Source of the DNA: Polychytrium aggregatum
Lineage: Eukaryota > Chytridiomycota > Chytridiomycetes > Polychytriales
NCBI RefSeq assembly: GCF_025602895.1
Contig: NW_026516282.1
Location: 1 to 64,000 of the forward strand
Length of the DNA stretch: 64,000 nt
Direction: 5' to 3'
The notes beneath the pieces are model-generated. The model saw nothing but the letters and a program-made list of their open reading frames with translations, was not told where the DNA came from and did no database searches. Both the position numbers and the translations under genes were made by a program. Below, piece by piece: positions 31,427 through 44,200 of this stretch; position 1 is the first letter of the stretch; every line of letters starts with the position of its first letter.

Positions 31427-33163
31427 TGAAGAGACCAGATCAGCGAATGATTCAAATGAACAAAGTAACCGAACCGAAAGGACCACAGGAGCGCAATGAC
31501 CATATGAGCGCCGCCATGGCACTTTCACAGCCCGCAATCACAGCTCCGAAATTGCCACAACAACGGCAAAAACACATATTTGCATTTGGCGTGCCACTCG
31601 AACGGCCTGTCGATCCGACTCGACATCACTGATTCCACCGCTTTCGTCAACTACTCCCCGCAATCTGATCGACCTGTTCGCACACGACTGATCCGCCTGC
31701 GCGCTCGCCGATTGTCTCACTCGGCCATCCCCTGATCATATGGCGGCCTCGGATGGAATCTCGAGCCTTTGCATCATTCGCAACTTTCCGCTCATTGCCA
31801 CTACGCTGGAGCTGGCGATTGGGGATATCCGTCTTGCAGTCGCACGGGCGGGCCAGCCGATGCCATATCGCACTTGACTCGACTTGACACTGCAATGCAA
31901 AGAGAGTTGACCAGTGCCAGGGACCCCCCTTCTCCATCTCTGTTCTTGCAGTAGATATGTCCTTGGACAGCCGCGAATCACTCTGTCGCAGACACTCTTG
32001 CACATCCCACCGACAGACTCGCGTATTCGCTTCGAACACCTTCGGCTCAACTGGCTCGCACATATATACACCATCCTTCGGATCATCGTGTGAGGGTGGA
32101 GCGCGAGAAATCCGTCTCATCCCCACTTCGATCGTGCCGTGGTTCCCTTCCTCCTTTCGCTCCTTCGCCGACTCCTTTCCTCCTCAGCTGCTCTCGAAAA
32201 TATCACGATCATCCACCTCGTCCGATCCAACCCAACCGCCTCCGATATCAACACTCGACGTCGTCAGCGACAGGCTTTCCTCGTGAGTTGTGGTCTACCT
32301 CACTCTTCAACGACTGAATCCTGCATCATCGCCAAGGATCCACCGCCTCGCATTCCCACGCGGCAAATCGGCACCAAGACTGGCACATTCCCGGCACTCG
32401 CCTTCCCAGCGGCTCGCCACATTCCCACGCTTGTATGTGTATCGCATTCGACTTGCGCCCATTACGCCCATTGCCCCGTTTTCGCATGGACACTGCAATA
32501 ATCTGGCTGACCCTGAAATCGCTCTCGGATCCAGGTTGCAATCTCAAGTTGAGCCCAGCCCCCCTCCCACCAGACACATCCATTGGCATCCAAGCCCAAG
32601 AAGGCAGAGGCGACACTGGCACCTCCACCCATCTCCCGGCCGCAAGTGGTTCTGCACGAGAGCACCGATGGCCAACTCACCCTATTGGACGCCAAACTCA
32701 GCCTTGGCTCACGAAATCATCATGGCTCTGGTCACGCTAATGTGGACGCTGAGGTAGGGAGCTTACTTCAAAGTCATATTTTTGCGCCAGCGGCGTCGGC
32801 AGGACTTTGGCGATACCCCAATACCAATGGCCCAGCCCCCACATTGGGCTGGGATGAACAGCGAGTCCGTGCGGTCGACAGTCCGCGGCGAGTACCAATC
32901 GACGCAACGCTGCCTTCGACGGCCGAATGCACTTTTGGACGTCGATACCTTGGAAGCGACTGAACGGGCAAATCTTGGTCGTGGGGCATTGTGCACCCGC
33001 TTTCGGTGTGGTGGCCGTCGCTGTTCACCCACGGTGTTAGTGTCGGCAAATTGGATTGGCCAGCGCAACTCCATCAGCCACATCAAACTCAATTGTTTGA
33101 GCTTCTCATGTCTGATCAGCTTGCATCTGACGCTCGACCCATTTCCTGCCTCTCTCATCGCAC
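31427..33163 (+). other. No gene firmly seen; upstream region of RGS gene
   Basis: About 1.7 kb in which no exon could be supported by domain content. One candidate is an open stretch from about 32583 that ends at a GTAGGG donor-like site (about 32754). It could be a 5' exon of the downstream gene, but it has no ATG and no recognisable motif. Confidence 0.3.
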
Positions 33164-35346
33164 ATGCCCATCGCCGGTACCTTCGTCCTACAAACGATCT
33201 GGTCTGCCACGATATCATCAATCAGTCTCTTCATCTTTATCCGCAACCGCAATGACGCGCGCATCGGCTCTCGGGCTATAACCTTGACAGTGTTCAGTTC
33301 ATGTTGCGGATTCATCAGCACACAAGGTACACCTTTCTTGTCGATATCTTTGATGCTGGAAACCACTGGCGTCGGACTCGGTCAGATCGAAGCAGTCACC
33401 TTTGTTGACCTTATACCCCGTCGCTCGCTGATTGTGCTTCTGAACCAACCTCTAGGCATACTCATCATGATTGCCTTTGAGAACGTCTCATGCCATATCA
33501 CCACATGGATGATCTTGCTGGGCACGGTAAGGGCTCGGCAGCATGCTGGTCCGGGAATATTGGAGGCTCGGACACAGAACCAACACTGCGCTTGATTCTT
33601 GCTGCCCTCGATGTTGGATTGATTCTACAGCGTGGCTGCTGTTCTTGGTGGCTGGAGTGATCATCGGCTCGATGAGAACAGTTCGCTGATGCGGGCGGCT
33701 TTTCTCGCCGCTGGGCCGTGTTTGTCTTGCTCCTGCGCTCTCCCAGAGCGGATATCTCAGCTCGATATTCTACAGGTTTCTGCGGCTGATCTCGATGGCC
33801 CACATCGCCGAGCTGCAGATGCCCTCGGCCGCCAGATTGCACGACCTGGAGGCCCTGCGGCCCTCAATCGGCCGCACTTCATCGACCTTGAACCAGCGGG
33901 CCACCGCCATCCTCGCCTATATTCGATCCAACTCTCTCGCCCTCAAGAACTACAGCGGCCTCGCCTTCATCATCGGGGCAGTGCTGCTTACCGTCGGCGC
34001 CCAGCTCTGGCTTTCATTTTCGGCAGCCGCCCTCAGCTCGCCCGACACGGTCTGCGTCGAGGATCACTCGACATATATGCTGCCGTTTGTGTGCTTCTGC
34101 CTCCTCTACGTCTTTGTGCTGTTCCCGATCGTCATCTGGAAGATCCATGCCCTCAAGATCGTGCATCCGATCCGTGTCGAGATTCTCCGGGCGGCTGTAA
34201 CTGCCATGGTGTGCACTCCGCTCTTTGCAGTGTGGCAGCGAGCGGTCATGAACAACTTTCCGCAAGTCGGGTATTACTTCCGGGCCTTCATGTGGGTAAA
34301 GTATCGTCAAAGCCAAATGTGCCGCTATCGATGTCGATCGAGAATTGCGCCATTAAATCCTGGTTGTGGGTCGGGATTGGGTCGGTTGCATCGGTGATGT
34401 CGACAAGTCTGGCTCCATCAACAGCTTTCATCGGGCTGTGTGGTGTGATATGGTCAACGTATGATAATGGTCGCTGTGCTGTCAGTCCCCCATTGATGTT
34501 AGTTGTGCTGAGGATGAATGTTAACGCAGCTCGTACTCCGCATCATCCGATCCACAACCCTGTCTCGCGATCCACCCAATCTCCCCCCACGCCGATGCAC
34601 CCCGTGCAACTAAACCAACACATGTGCAAAAATGGATGCGACTCGAAATGACTTTGGCACCATATCAAATCACCATGTTCTTCGCCATACTGACACTTAG
34701 CTGGTCATTCAGTGGGTCGTCATTCATTTCGTCACTGTCGTGCTTCCATTGATTCCCGTGCTCCGGAAGCGAAAGCTGAGCGAGTATTCGCTCGAAAACG
34801 TCACGTTTGAGCGCTGTCTGTCCGATCCTTATCTCTTCAAGGAGATGTGTGTGATCTCAAACGAAGGTAGGTTGAGATTGATGCAACGGTATGATGTCGC
34901 CGCTCCAGTGCAGCACCTTGCTGTGGAATGTGCCAGGTAGAACCGTCTCTGAGACGGCCCAGTGCCCAAGCTTATCGTTCCGCCGGCATGGACGCTCCTC
35001 GCCAGTGTTTTGTGTCGAAAATACGTCGTTTATTGCAGCCATCAAGAAGTTGAGGGCACGCAACGCACGGGCTTATGAAGAGTCAGAGTACATCCGTCCC
35101 GAGGACCACGTTCAGTTCAATGACATCTATCAGCGCTTCATCCGCAACGATGCGCCATTCGAGCTGAATCTGTCGGCGGACCATCGTATGCAGCTCAAGG
35201 ATCTGTTCGAGACCACCGGCACAACCAAACGCATTCCATACAACTGCTTCGAGAATGCAAAGAGAGAGATTGAGATTCTGCTGTACCAGGGCGTGTATCC
35301 GCTCCTGATCGAGCGGCTGAAGTCGACCCAGTCCTCTCCGACATAG
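33164..35346 (+). CDS. Seven-transmembrane RGS-like protein (model incomplete in the middle)
   Basis: Supported exons: 33164-33526, 33747-34295, 34713-34866, 35006-35346. The first holds a likely TM1 (TFVLQTIWSATISSISLFIF) with short basic loop. The second begins SGYLSSIFYRFLRLISMAH and has several helices (YSGLAFIIGAVLLTVGAQL, LPFVCFCLLYVFVLFPIVIW). The last two form an RGS-type domain: LSDPYLFKEMCVIS, VFCVENTSFIAAIKKL, YQRFIRNDAPFELNL, YNCFENAKREIEILLYQGVYP. RGS domains speed GTP hydrolysis by G-alpha; fungal 7TM-RGS proteins act at the plasma membrane. Between 33527 and 33746 a helix-coding stretch (WLLFLVAGVIIGSM) is present, but no donor/acceptor pair fits the phase and an in-frame TGA follows, so one exon is missing or mis-joined. 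The 5' end may extend upstream. Confidence 0.62.
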
Positions 35347-36018
35347 CGCGAAGGCGACGCTATTCCAATCCATCTCCAGCGAAACCCGGCCACAAATGCC
35401 GGGTTGTCAGCGTCCAGCCCGCTTGCCGATCTGGACATCAAGCGTGCCTCATATTCGACCCGCATCGTGCGGATCCACTGAACACAGCCCTGCGACCATT
35501 ATCTCGGGAGCAATTTGCCGCTCTCTCACATCCACATCCACACCCACCCCCTTGTCGGCTCTGTCCGCTCGGCTGTCACACCGCCTCTCCGCACAGATCC
35601 ATGTTGTCGCCTCTATACCTCGGCTCACCCGGCATCCGATGGATGTAATACAGCTCCTTAGATTGACTCCTGCTTCGCCCAAACGGACGAACGAACTTGG
35701 TGTGGAGAGGAGCGATGGATCGCTTTGTATTGGCGCATATGATGCACTCTCGCTGCCACACAACGGATGGCGCATCCATGCGCCGCTACAGCTCGGTTGC
35801 CGATAGTGTGGATGTGAGTTGATTGATTGATGTACACGCCGTGGCTCATTGGAAAGGACAGGGGTCCAAGACACGGGCACAGGGTCCTAGCGGCTCGCTT
35901 GGTTGCGTTGAGTGTGGTATCGGCCAAAGTAGATCGCAGCCAAACAGGATTGGCGTCTGGCAGCAGCATCATCTGGCTCGCCGTTGGGCCGATGGCTTTC
36001 TCCAAGGCTTTGCCACAC
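35347..36018. other. Convergent intergenic region
   Basis: About 670 bp between the stops of the RGS gene (+) and HSC20 (-). No gene, repeat or RNA seen. Confidence 0.5.
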
Positions 36019-37606
36019 TCAAGGCTGGTCCCATTCCTTCAGGGCTTTCTCCATCGTCACTCGATACTGCAATTCGATGGTGAGGGCTTTGGCGAGCGTC
36101 AGATCTCCAGCGCCGAAAGCCTCATCCAGACTGGCAATGGTTTCGTTCATTTTGGCTGCAGTGTTTTCAGCGGCGGAAACAAAATGGGCATGAGCGTGAT
36201 GACAAGCAGACCCCATGCCGATACTCGCCCAGTTTGTCAGCGCACCGTAGCGTACTCCCAAGTGTTGCCGTCAACTTCATGGGCGGCCAGCAGTTGAAGA
36301 CGGCTTTTTCAACATCCTTCATGGAATATCCACCGCCGTGGCTTGTGGTGGGCTCCTACCTTTCGTCTCCTGGCGAACCTCCTCCAGATCCTCTTCTCGC
36401 TCGGCCTCTTCGATGGCCTCTCGAACTTCCATCACCTCCATCAGCAGCTCTTGATTGACTGGCGCTTCACCCTCCTCGACTTTGACATTGTACAGGCCGA
36501 GCTACAGCCACACGCGCGAGTACAGATATACGCCGCTTAGTCCAGCAGCACCACAACCCACCAGACGATCAGTCGGCCATAGCTGAATCTCCAAAACCAT
36601 CCTGAATCCGTTGGGTTGGAGCGAGTCGGTCGGTCGATCGGTCGGTCGCCTGACTGAAGCACCGATGCGCCAAATTGTGGTGCCATTGCGATCGCTGTTG
36701 CTCCCGTTTGCGACACTCGCAGACCAAGGTTCCAGGATGAGGGACGAGCACAGCCTACGGACTCACCATATACTTTGCTCGGGAGAGTGGTTCCCGGAGA
36801 GTTTGGTATGCCTTGTTGATCAGCGAGGACTGAACTTCGGAGTATTTGCGCTCCTCCTGCGAGTCGCCCGAATGTTGGTTGGTCGTCCATGGTGGTGCAA
36901 AACGATTCAACCACAACAGCAAGCAAATCATGATCAGAACAGACCCCGGGTCGATCCGTGAGCTCGGCTCGCTCCAAGCACCGGTGGCATAGCAAACGCG
37001 ACGATCTCGGATCTGGTGGACTCTTCTCCATCGGCACCATGTATCCGCGACAGAAACGGCCCTGGCGGCAAGAGCCCCGCCCCATAACCCACAAGATGCG
37101 TGCCGTACCGGGCTCTTTTTGGTGAATCCATCGGGGTGGACGGACTGCTGGAGAGTCAGAAAGTTCCGTCGGAGCTGCTGCAGGTCGAGGGCAAACTTGG
37201 GATAAAAAATCGAGTCTTCGGCCGAGGCGCCGTCGCAGTCACCGGGTTGACACGACAGACTGGTGTGGGCTGATAGCAGCTCAAAGTATGACGTTCCGAG
37301 GGCGACGGGCTGGATCTTGGAGCAGGACCGGCAAAAGACATCGGCGGCGCTCAGAGCGGTATGGCAGGACCAGCACTCCTTGTGTCTTGGAAAGGGACAG
37401 AGTCCGAGTGGCGGCGACGGAGGTCGCTGAGGCGCCGAATAGAGGCGCACGGCACGGGCATTGTGTGAAGGACAGCAGCAGGACGATGGGAGCGTCGCCG
37501 GGACAGCGCGACTGCGGGTGAGGACTGGGCTGAGAGGCGATCTGGACGACGATAGGCCGCGGAGGAACCGGGCAGCGCCGGACTGCTGCATGGGCAACGA
37601 TTTCAT
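36019..37606 (-). CDS. HSC20: Mitochondrial iron-sulfur co-chaperone HSC20 (Jac1) with zinc finger
   Basis: Four exons, 37606-37109, 36856-36767, 36501-36360, 36155-36019, close in phase to 288 residues. The first 65 residues are Arg/Ser-rich without acidic residues, like a mitochondrial presequence. A four-cysteine zinc site follows (CWSC about 78-81, CRSC about 92-95), as in metazoan HSC20 and unlike yeast Jac1. The J domain carries HPD at 157-159 and SLINKAYQTLREPLSRAKYM. The C-terminal three-helix domain that binds the scaffold Isu1 shows LLMEVMEVREAIEEAEREED and LTIELQYRVTMEKALKEW. HSC20 brings Isu1-bound clusters to mitochondrial Hsp70 and stimulates its ATPase. The start is the first ATG before the presequence. 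It diverges from the TPR-like gene. Confidence 0.92.
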
Positions 37607-38284
37607 GAGCTGTGCGCGACGGCTGAGTGTGATTGAGCGACCGGGGCGACGGGTGATAGGCGATCGACAATCAAGATGGCCGAGGCGATAGATGGAAGGT
37701 GATGAAAGGTGATGAAAGATGACGCTCGGAAATGCAAGACCGAAACGAGCGAATTCGAAATGGCCGCCGTGTGTGTGTGTGTGTGCAGACGGCGCTGATT
37801 GGCCGGCCGCCGCCGCAGTCTCTGTGCAGGATCCAGCTGCGATGGGGCGCGCAGCACTGTCACACATGTGGCACGTTCCTGTGATGCACTGCCGCAGCGC
37901 ACTGCCACGAGTGGCTCGAATGCACTCGAGCCGGCTGCGTCGCCCAGCCCAAGGCCGTCGTCGATCGCCTCCACCAGGGCCGCCATCGCCTGCCTTGATC
38001 CAGTCTGCGACGCCGATCCTGTCTCGGACCTGCCGATCCGCACACCCGCCACGGCTTGCTCCTCGCTGCTCCTGTGTCTGCGTGTGCCGTCTTCCCCCAA
38101 CCTTCCCGGCACCCGCACGCCCACACAGCCCGTCGCTGTCCCCGCAATCCGCGCCAACTCACTGGCCTGAGCAGATCTGCAGCCGCCCTGCACTCGGATC
38201 GTGCCCAGCTTCCCCTCCTTCATCACAGACGCTGCGGCGGACACTCCCATTCCTGCCGATCGCCTGTAACCCGAGATCTGGCAC
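37607..38284. promoter_or_regulatory. Divergent promoter region, HSC20 / TPR-like
   Basis: 678 bp between divergent starts. A (GT)n microsatellite lies at about 37769-37785. Open frames cross both strands but look like GC-rich chance frames. Confidence 0.4.
37769..37785. repeat. (GT)n microsatellite
   Basis: Eight to nine GT units in the divergent promoter region between HSC20 and the TPR-like gene. Confidence 0.85.
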
Positions 38285-41200
38285 ATGGCTGATCCCGAAG
38301 AGAGCCACCCTAACCCTGGCTTGGACGACGAGGACATCATAGAGCTGTCCTCGTCGCCTGTCCACGGCCTGCATGGCGGAGAGCCCTATCCCGACAACGA
38401 CAACGACACAGATGACGCAGATACAAGCCCCCATGGAGACGACTACGACGACGATGTCTACGATGACGATGACGATGACGGCGATGATGAAAACGACGAA
38501 GATGACGCCGAAGACGAAGAGGGCGAACTTGACGCCGACGACGGCGATGTCATCGACGAAGAAGATGAGTTTCATGGTCGCGTCGAGCATGATGATGCCG
38601 ACGATCTCCCGGGTGCTGAAGACGGCCCCGATACCCAGCCCGATTATGGCGTGTCTGCACTGCCGCCCATTCATGACGAGGACGACGTGGATGGCGAGGG
38701 CGATAACGGCCATGACGGCCGCGACAACGACGATAGTGGAGGTCACGGCAACGAAACTGGCGATGAGATCGCTCCCCAGGATGATGACAACGCGCCCGGC
38801 AATGTCCCAGAGTCGCAGCAGATTCATTTTCTCGCCGGCGGATATTCGTTCGGGACTACCGCCGCCGGCTCTGCACTCAGCCACCTGATGCAGGGCCACC
38901 CTGGATTCGACCTGCTTCCAGCGCACGGCGTCGGGGATATGGACTCGATCCCGGAAGACATCGATTCCATCCACGCCCACTCCGCGGCTGCCCGCGATGA
39001 CCTGCACTCGGATATCCCCGTTGTTCCCAGCGACGAGCGCCAAAGCCCATTGCCCGATGCGATTCATCCGCTCCATCACGGCGGGTCACCCTTCCGCCAC
39101 GAACCAGCCGCTCTCCAGGCCGCCGAAATCTCTGACAGCCTGGGTCTGCCGCCCATTCCCGATATCGAGGATTTCGAGGTCGAGTTCCGCGAAGAATCCG
39201 CGCTGGTGGCGTCCCATCTCGATGCCTCTCTCGACGATATAGTTATGGGACAGTCACCCGACGAAACCCTGGCCGATGCTGCCATGAACGAGCCAGCGAC
39301 AGAGCTTCCAGTGCTGCACTTTGCCGCCGGGCCAACGGCGCAGATGGAAGTCGACCGCGAGCCCAGCCCAGCCGTGCTTCCGTCTCAGGAACCGCCGACG
39401 GTCGCAATCGCAGCCTCCTTGGACTTGGTTGCCGCTCCGGACGATGTCGGCCACGCACCAGAAAGTCGTTCACCGATTCGACCCTCGCCACGGCCTCAAG
39501 ATATCCGGCCAGAGTCCTTGTCGCCCCAGACGAGAGCAGCCGCAAGCCCTGTGTCGAGCCGGTCGCCGACTCGGACACACCCACGTCCTGATTCTCCCAA
39601 CAAGCCAGAGCCCGAGACCCACGAAGCCATCCACACAACCTCTCCGCCTGGCCCAACGCCCAACCTTCACGCTTTGATTCACTTACTCACGGCCACAGCT
39701 CTTCCGACGGCTCAGTTTCAAGACAGTATCACTCGTGCGATAAAAACCTCGCCGGAGCTGGCCCAGCTTCTCGCGCGCCTCGATGCTTGGCTGCATCCTT
39801 TGCCTGGAAAGGACGGCGAGCCTTCAGACCCAACAGCGACAGAAATGCGGGCTCGCCTCGAAGAAGCGATCGCCGAGAAAGCACTCATGGAAATCAACTA
39901 CGGTGGGTACGCTTGCTCGGCCTCTGACTTTGGATGTAGTCACAGTACTGGGGCTGCCGTGATCTCAAGACTCCGCTGCCAATTCGACATGTGTGCCGCT
40001 CGTTGATGTGCTTATGTACCAGGATCCCCGTTTTCACCGCTTGTTTCGCGCTCACCACACCGCAACTCACTGTTCGTCGTCGCTCATCCATTCGTCATTG
40101 GACGCTCTCCGTATCTCCAGAGCAAGCAGCTCACCAATCCGAATCCCAGAACCAGACACTACGCAGCCAGCTGCATAGCGCCAGAGATACCATCGGCGAG
40201 CTCGAAAAGCAGGTGGCCGCCAAGAGTATGTAGTACATTGAATGTGTATTGGTTGCTCTCTTGCTGTCGTCATTGATGGAGATCAAAGTCTAGCTCTAGC
40301 TGACTCTGACGACGTGCTAATTGGCGATTCCGCATAGATGCCGCTCTGCTCCACATGCAGATGGGCCCCACCAGCGAGAGCCGTGACATTGCAAGCCACA
40401 AAGAAGTTGCCAGGCTGAAGGAGGTCGTCGCCGAGCTCGAGGCAGACAAGCGCAATCTGGCCGCCATCATTAGCAAGTCCCAGGAGGAAAAGGACCGTCT
40501 GCAAGGTGACTGGTGCAGCCGTGGCCGTCCTATACTGCGTGTTTTGCCATTCGGAACAAGGGATGCCATCGAAGCAACCTTCCAGCGACGCCGCATGTTG
40601 GCTCGAAACGGCGGCGCTATACCCACAATCCGACTGTCAGTGCTGACGATGCCGCATCCATGGCGCTGATGCTTATCTCTCTAGACGACAGCACAGCGCT
40701 GCAGAAGCGATACGATGCCCTAAGGGAGGAGTACAACCGTGTCGAAGACAACTTGACCACTCTCCAGCTGAGCGAATCCAACCTCCGCCACGAGGTACAG
40801 ATCGGCCAGCAGGAGCTTGACCAAGTGCGCAAGCACAGCGAATGGAGCTACTCGGAGCTGGTCAAGAAAACACAAGAGTTTTCCAACTACCGCAACGAAA
40901 AGGCATCACAGATCAGCGCGATGCAGCGCGAGATCGAGGAGCTGCAGAGCGACAAATCGTCCCTGGAAATCAAGATGCTCGTTGGAAGCAAGAGAGCCGA
41001 AGAGCTGGAGATCAAGATCGAGGATCTTACCCAGCGACTCAAAGAGGTATAGTCGTGTCTGTGCCCCTGGGACTGGTCCATCGTGGTCGATATCTCGTGT
41101 GCGCATACCAGCTGGTGGGCGGGCGTATCGTCTCTCTTGCCCATCGCCTCACATGTGCTTGGCCTGACATCTGCCGCGTAACTTGCGCATCAATGACATC

Positions 41201-44200
41201 GATGGCATCGCTGTCACATCGAATCCATCGCACCAGTCCAACGATCGCCAGCTTCTGTCGGAGCAAATGTTCAAGAACGAAATGATCTCGCAAAAGAAGC
41301 TCGCTGATCTGTACAAAGCCAAGGCCGAGGAACAGCTCCATCGACTCGACGAAGTCGACCAGGTCATCGAGACCCTCGAGACGGAGAAGCGTCGCAACGA
41401 GGAGATCTTTGCCGCCAAAGAGCACGAGTTCATCGAAAAGTTCGAGGCCATCAAGAGCGAGCTTGAAGAGCGAGATCTACAGGTGGAGAGCATGAAAGCG
41501 GAGCTGAAGGTTGTGAACGACGAGATTGCGAGAAACGGCATCATCAACCAGGTCGGTACCTTGCAGGATGCTAGGCTTGTGCATGGTTCGGCAGCGCTGT
41601 TCGTCATTTGCGTGTTATCGTCAAAGATGCACAGGTCTGTGGCGCACTCACTCTAAGCCGTGTCCCTGCGTCTATCCGTGGGCCGCCACTCATCGCTCCC
41701 TGCCATCCAGCTCGGCGTTCTCAGCCCCACAGCTGCCGCTGCCTCGCGTCTCCAAAAGTCGGGCAAGACGTTCACTGAAGTGGTAAGCAAAGGGATTCGT
41801 GTGTGCTGCGGCGCAATGATCTGCAGCATCGTCCCAGGCCCTGCTCCTCGGCGCCACCATGCACATTTAGGCGCGACTCCTCGCTTGGTTCGTTTCTCAC
41901 GGACATCTCCTCAACGGCGTCACTGGCCGTATTTTAGTATGCCGAATACTCCAAGCTCAGGGAGGAGCTCCTGGCCGAAAAGCGGGAGAATGCTCGTCTC
42001 ACCGAGTGCCTGGATCACATTGTCAACGAACTTAACGAGCGCGTAAGCACATATAATCAGCGTACTCTCCTCCTGCACACCGACTCGTGGCTTGTGCATC
42101 GATCTGCAAGGATACTGACGCAACGATATGATTTGTGGTGGAGCAGGGCCCTGCCATAGCCAGACTGCAAGAGGATTATGAAGCTGCTCAGCAGAACGTC
42201 GCTCGTCTCACTAACGAGCGGGAACTCCTGGCGAACGAGCGACACGCCGCTGTTGATGAGCTCCGAGCCGCCGCTGTCAAGTTGGACCGTGTAGAAATGG
42301 ATGCCCGCACGCTGACACAAGGTGTGTTGTCCATTGAGCACTCATCGGTAGCATCAAAACACTCGATCACGCCACAGACCTGCTGGGCTGTGTTGGGTTG
42401 CGCCTGGATGCGCTGGAATCCCACTCAATCGACCGACCCTCGGCGGATGTGGTGTAGCTTTTACTCACATGCATTCTCAATGTCCGTGCGTCCACTTTCT
42501 CCCCTCGCTCGTTCGGTATGACTTGACCTCTCGCTCTGTCAGAAAATTACGATTTGTCCCGACAGGTGCAGCGGCTGCTCGAGGAAGCCCATCTCGCCAA
42601 GATGGGTCCCGGCGTACCCCGAGACTTTGATGGCACTCGCCTGCTGCCTGCACAGCCCGAGCCCCTCAGCAGCGCCGACGCCGTCATCGACGAGCGCCTC
42701 GTCGTCTTCAGCGATATTCAGGTGCGTCCGACGCTCGCTCGCGTCTCTGTCGATGCTGTGTACTCCGCGCGAATGCATCAGCCAACCCTACAGTCGCTCC
42801 AATGATACCTCTAGGAGATGCACCAGCAAAACACTCAGATGCGCAAGTCGCTCCGCACCCTCTCGGCCAAACTCGAGGAGCTGGAGGAGTCCGCCAGCAA
42901 GATTCAGGAAGACACCGAAAGCAAAGTCTATGCCAAGGCCAAGCAGCAGATCGACGAGCTGCTCGAGGAGATGCGTCTGCTCAAGCTCAAAGTCGAATCC
43001 TTCAAGATCGAGCGTGATCAGTGGAAGAAGATTGCCGAGAGCCGCTCCGGAGCCCCTCTGGCCTCTCCCACGCCGGCTCGGTCTGCTTTTGGCGCCAACG
43101 GCAATCCGCTCGGCTCGGCGCATGGCTCTCCTGTGGCCCAGCGGGCAAGCCTCGGCCTCGACTACGAGCATCTATTCAAGGAGCTGCAGCAAGAGTATGA
43201 CGCCTTCCGCAAGGAGTCGGGCGTCGATCACCGCATGCTGAAGGAGGACTTTGAGAAGCTGCGCGAGGAAAAGAACAGCCTGGTGATGCAAGTCAACCGC
43301 GCCAACAACAACGTCAAGCTGCAGGAAGGTGAGGAGCCCGCGATTGCTGGTCCCTACTGCAATGGAACTTGCGGGGACATGGCAACGGTCCTGCGATCCC
43401 CCCTTTCGCAGTCCCGCGGCTGTATCGATCTACACGTACTTGCCACTGACGTCCCGTCTTTATTATTCGTCGCTCGGTGGCTTGGCTTGGCCGACATCTA
43501 GAGCGATACCAGCTTCTCGTCGGAACTCATGATACTCTGACCAAGAACGCGACCCTCCTGCGCGAGCGCATGGCCCAGATCATGGAGCAAATGTCAAAGC
43601 AAGACCAAAAGTCGCAAGAGCTGTCCGACCAGCTCAGTGAGGCCCGGTTCAAGTGCGACCAGCTCACCAACCAGCTCCAGAACCTGCAGATCGAAAAGCA
43701 AGTCCTCAAGTCGAATGAAGAACGCAAGGTTGCCGAGATCCAGTCTCTTGTCGTGGAGCGCAACCGCCTGAATAGCCATCTGCGAGACCTCCAGCGAGTT
43801 TACGACGAGCTCGAGCGAAGCTCGCGGGACAAGACCAAGAAAATGGAAGACAAGATTACGGAATTGGAGCGTGAGATGTACGTTACTTGTCGTGTGACAT
43901 GGTCATAACCGATCGACGTCTCATTGTCGTTGCAGCGCACCAGCTGGACTGCGTGCCATCGTTGTGTGTTTGCTCGCCTGGATATGGAGCGTCCACTCGA
44001 CCCGTGCAATTCCATCGATGCGCTGCACACTTATACGATCATAGCACTGCATCTGCTCGATCCGCTCGATTGACACCCACCGTTTTCTTTGGCGGCTATA
44101 ATAAGGCAAACTGCCCGCAAGCAACATGGCGACCAGATCTCCGAATACCGTGCCCTGGCAGCCAGGCGCGAAACCGACATGCGCGACCATCAGTCCAAGC

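Noticed and set aside
33328-33389. A possible intron (GTACAC to GGTCAG) in the first RGS-gene exon
   Set aside because: Removing it puts the following helix-coding sequence out of frame. The stretch is open when retained.
38159-39079. A 306-residue minus-strand open frame that looks like a Val/Ile-rich membrane protein
   Set aside because: It is antisense to the Asp/Glu-rich first exon of the TPR-like gene. GAC/GAT codons read backwards give Val/Ile runs. No start context, splice structure or family resemblance.
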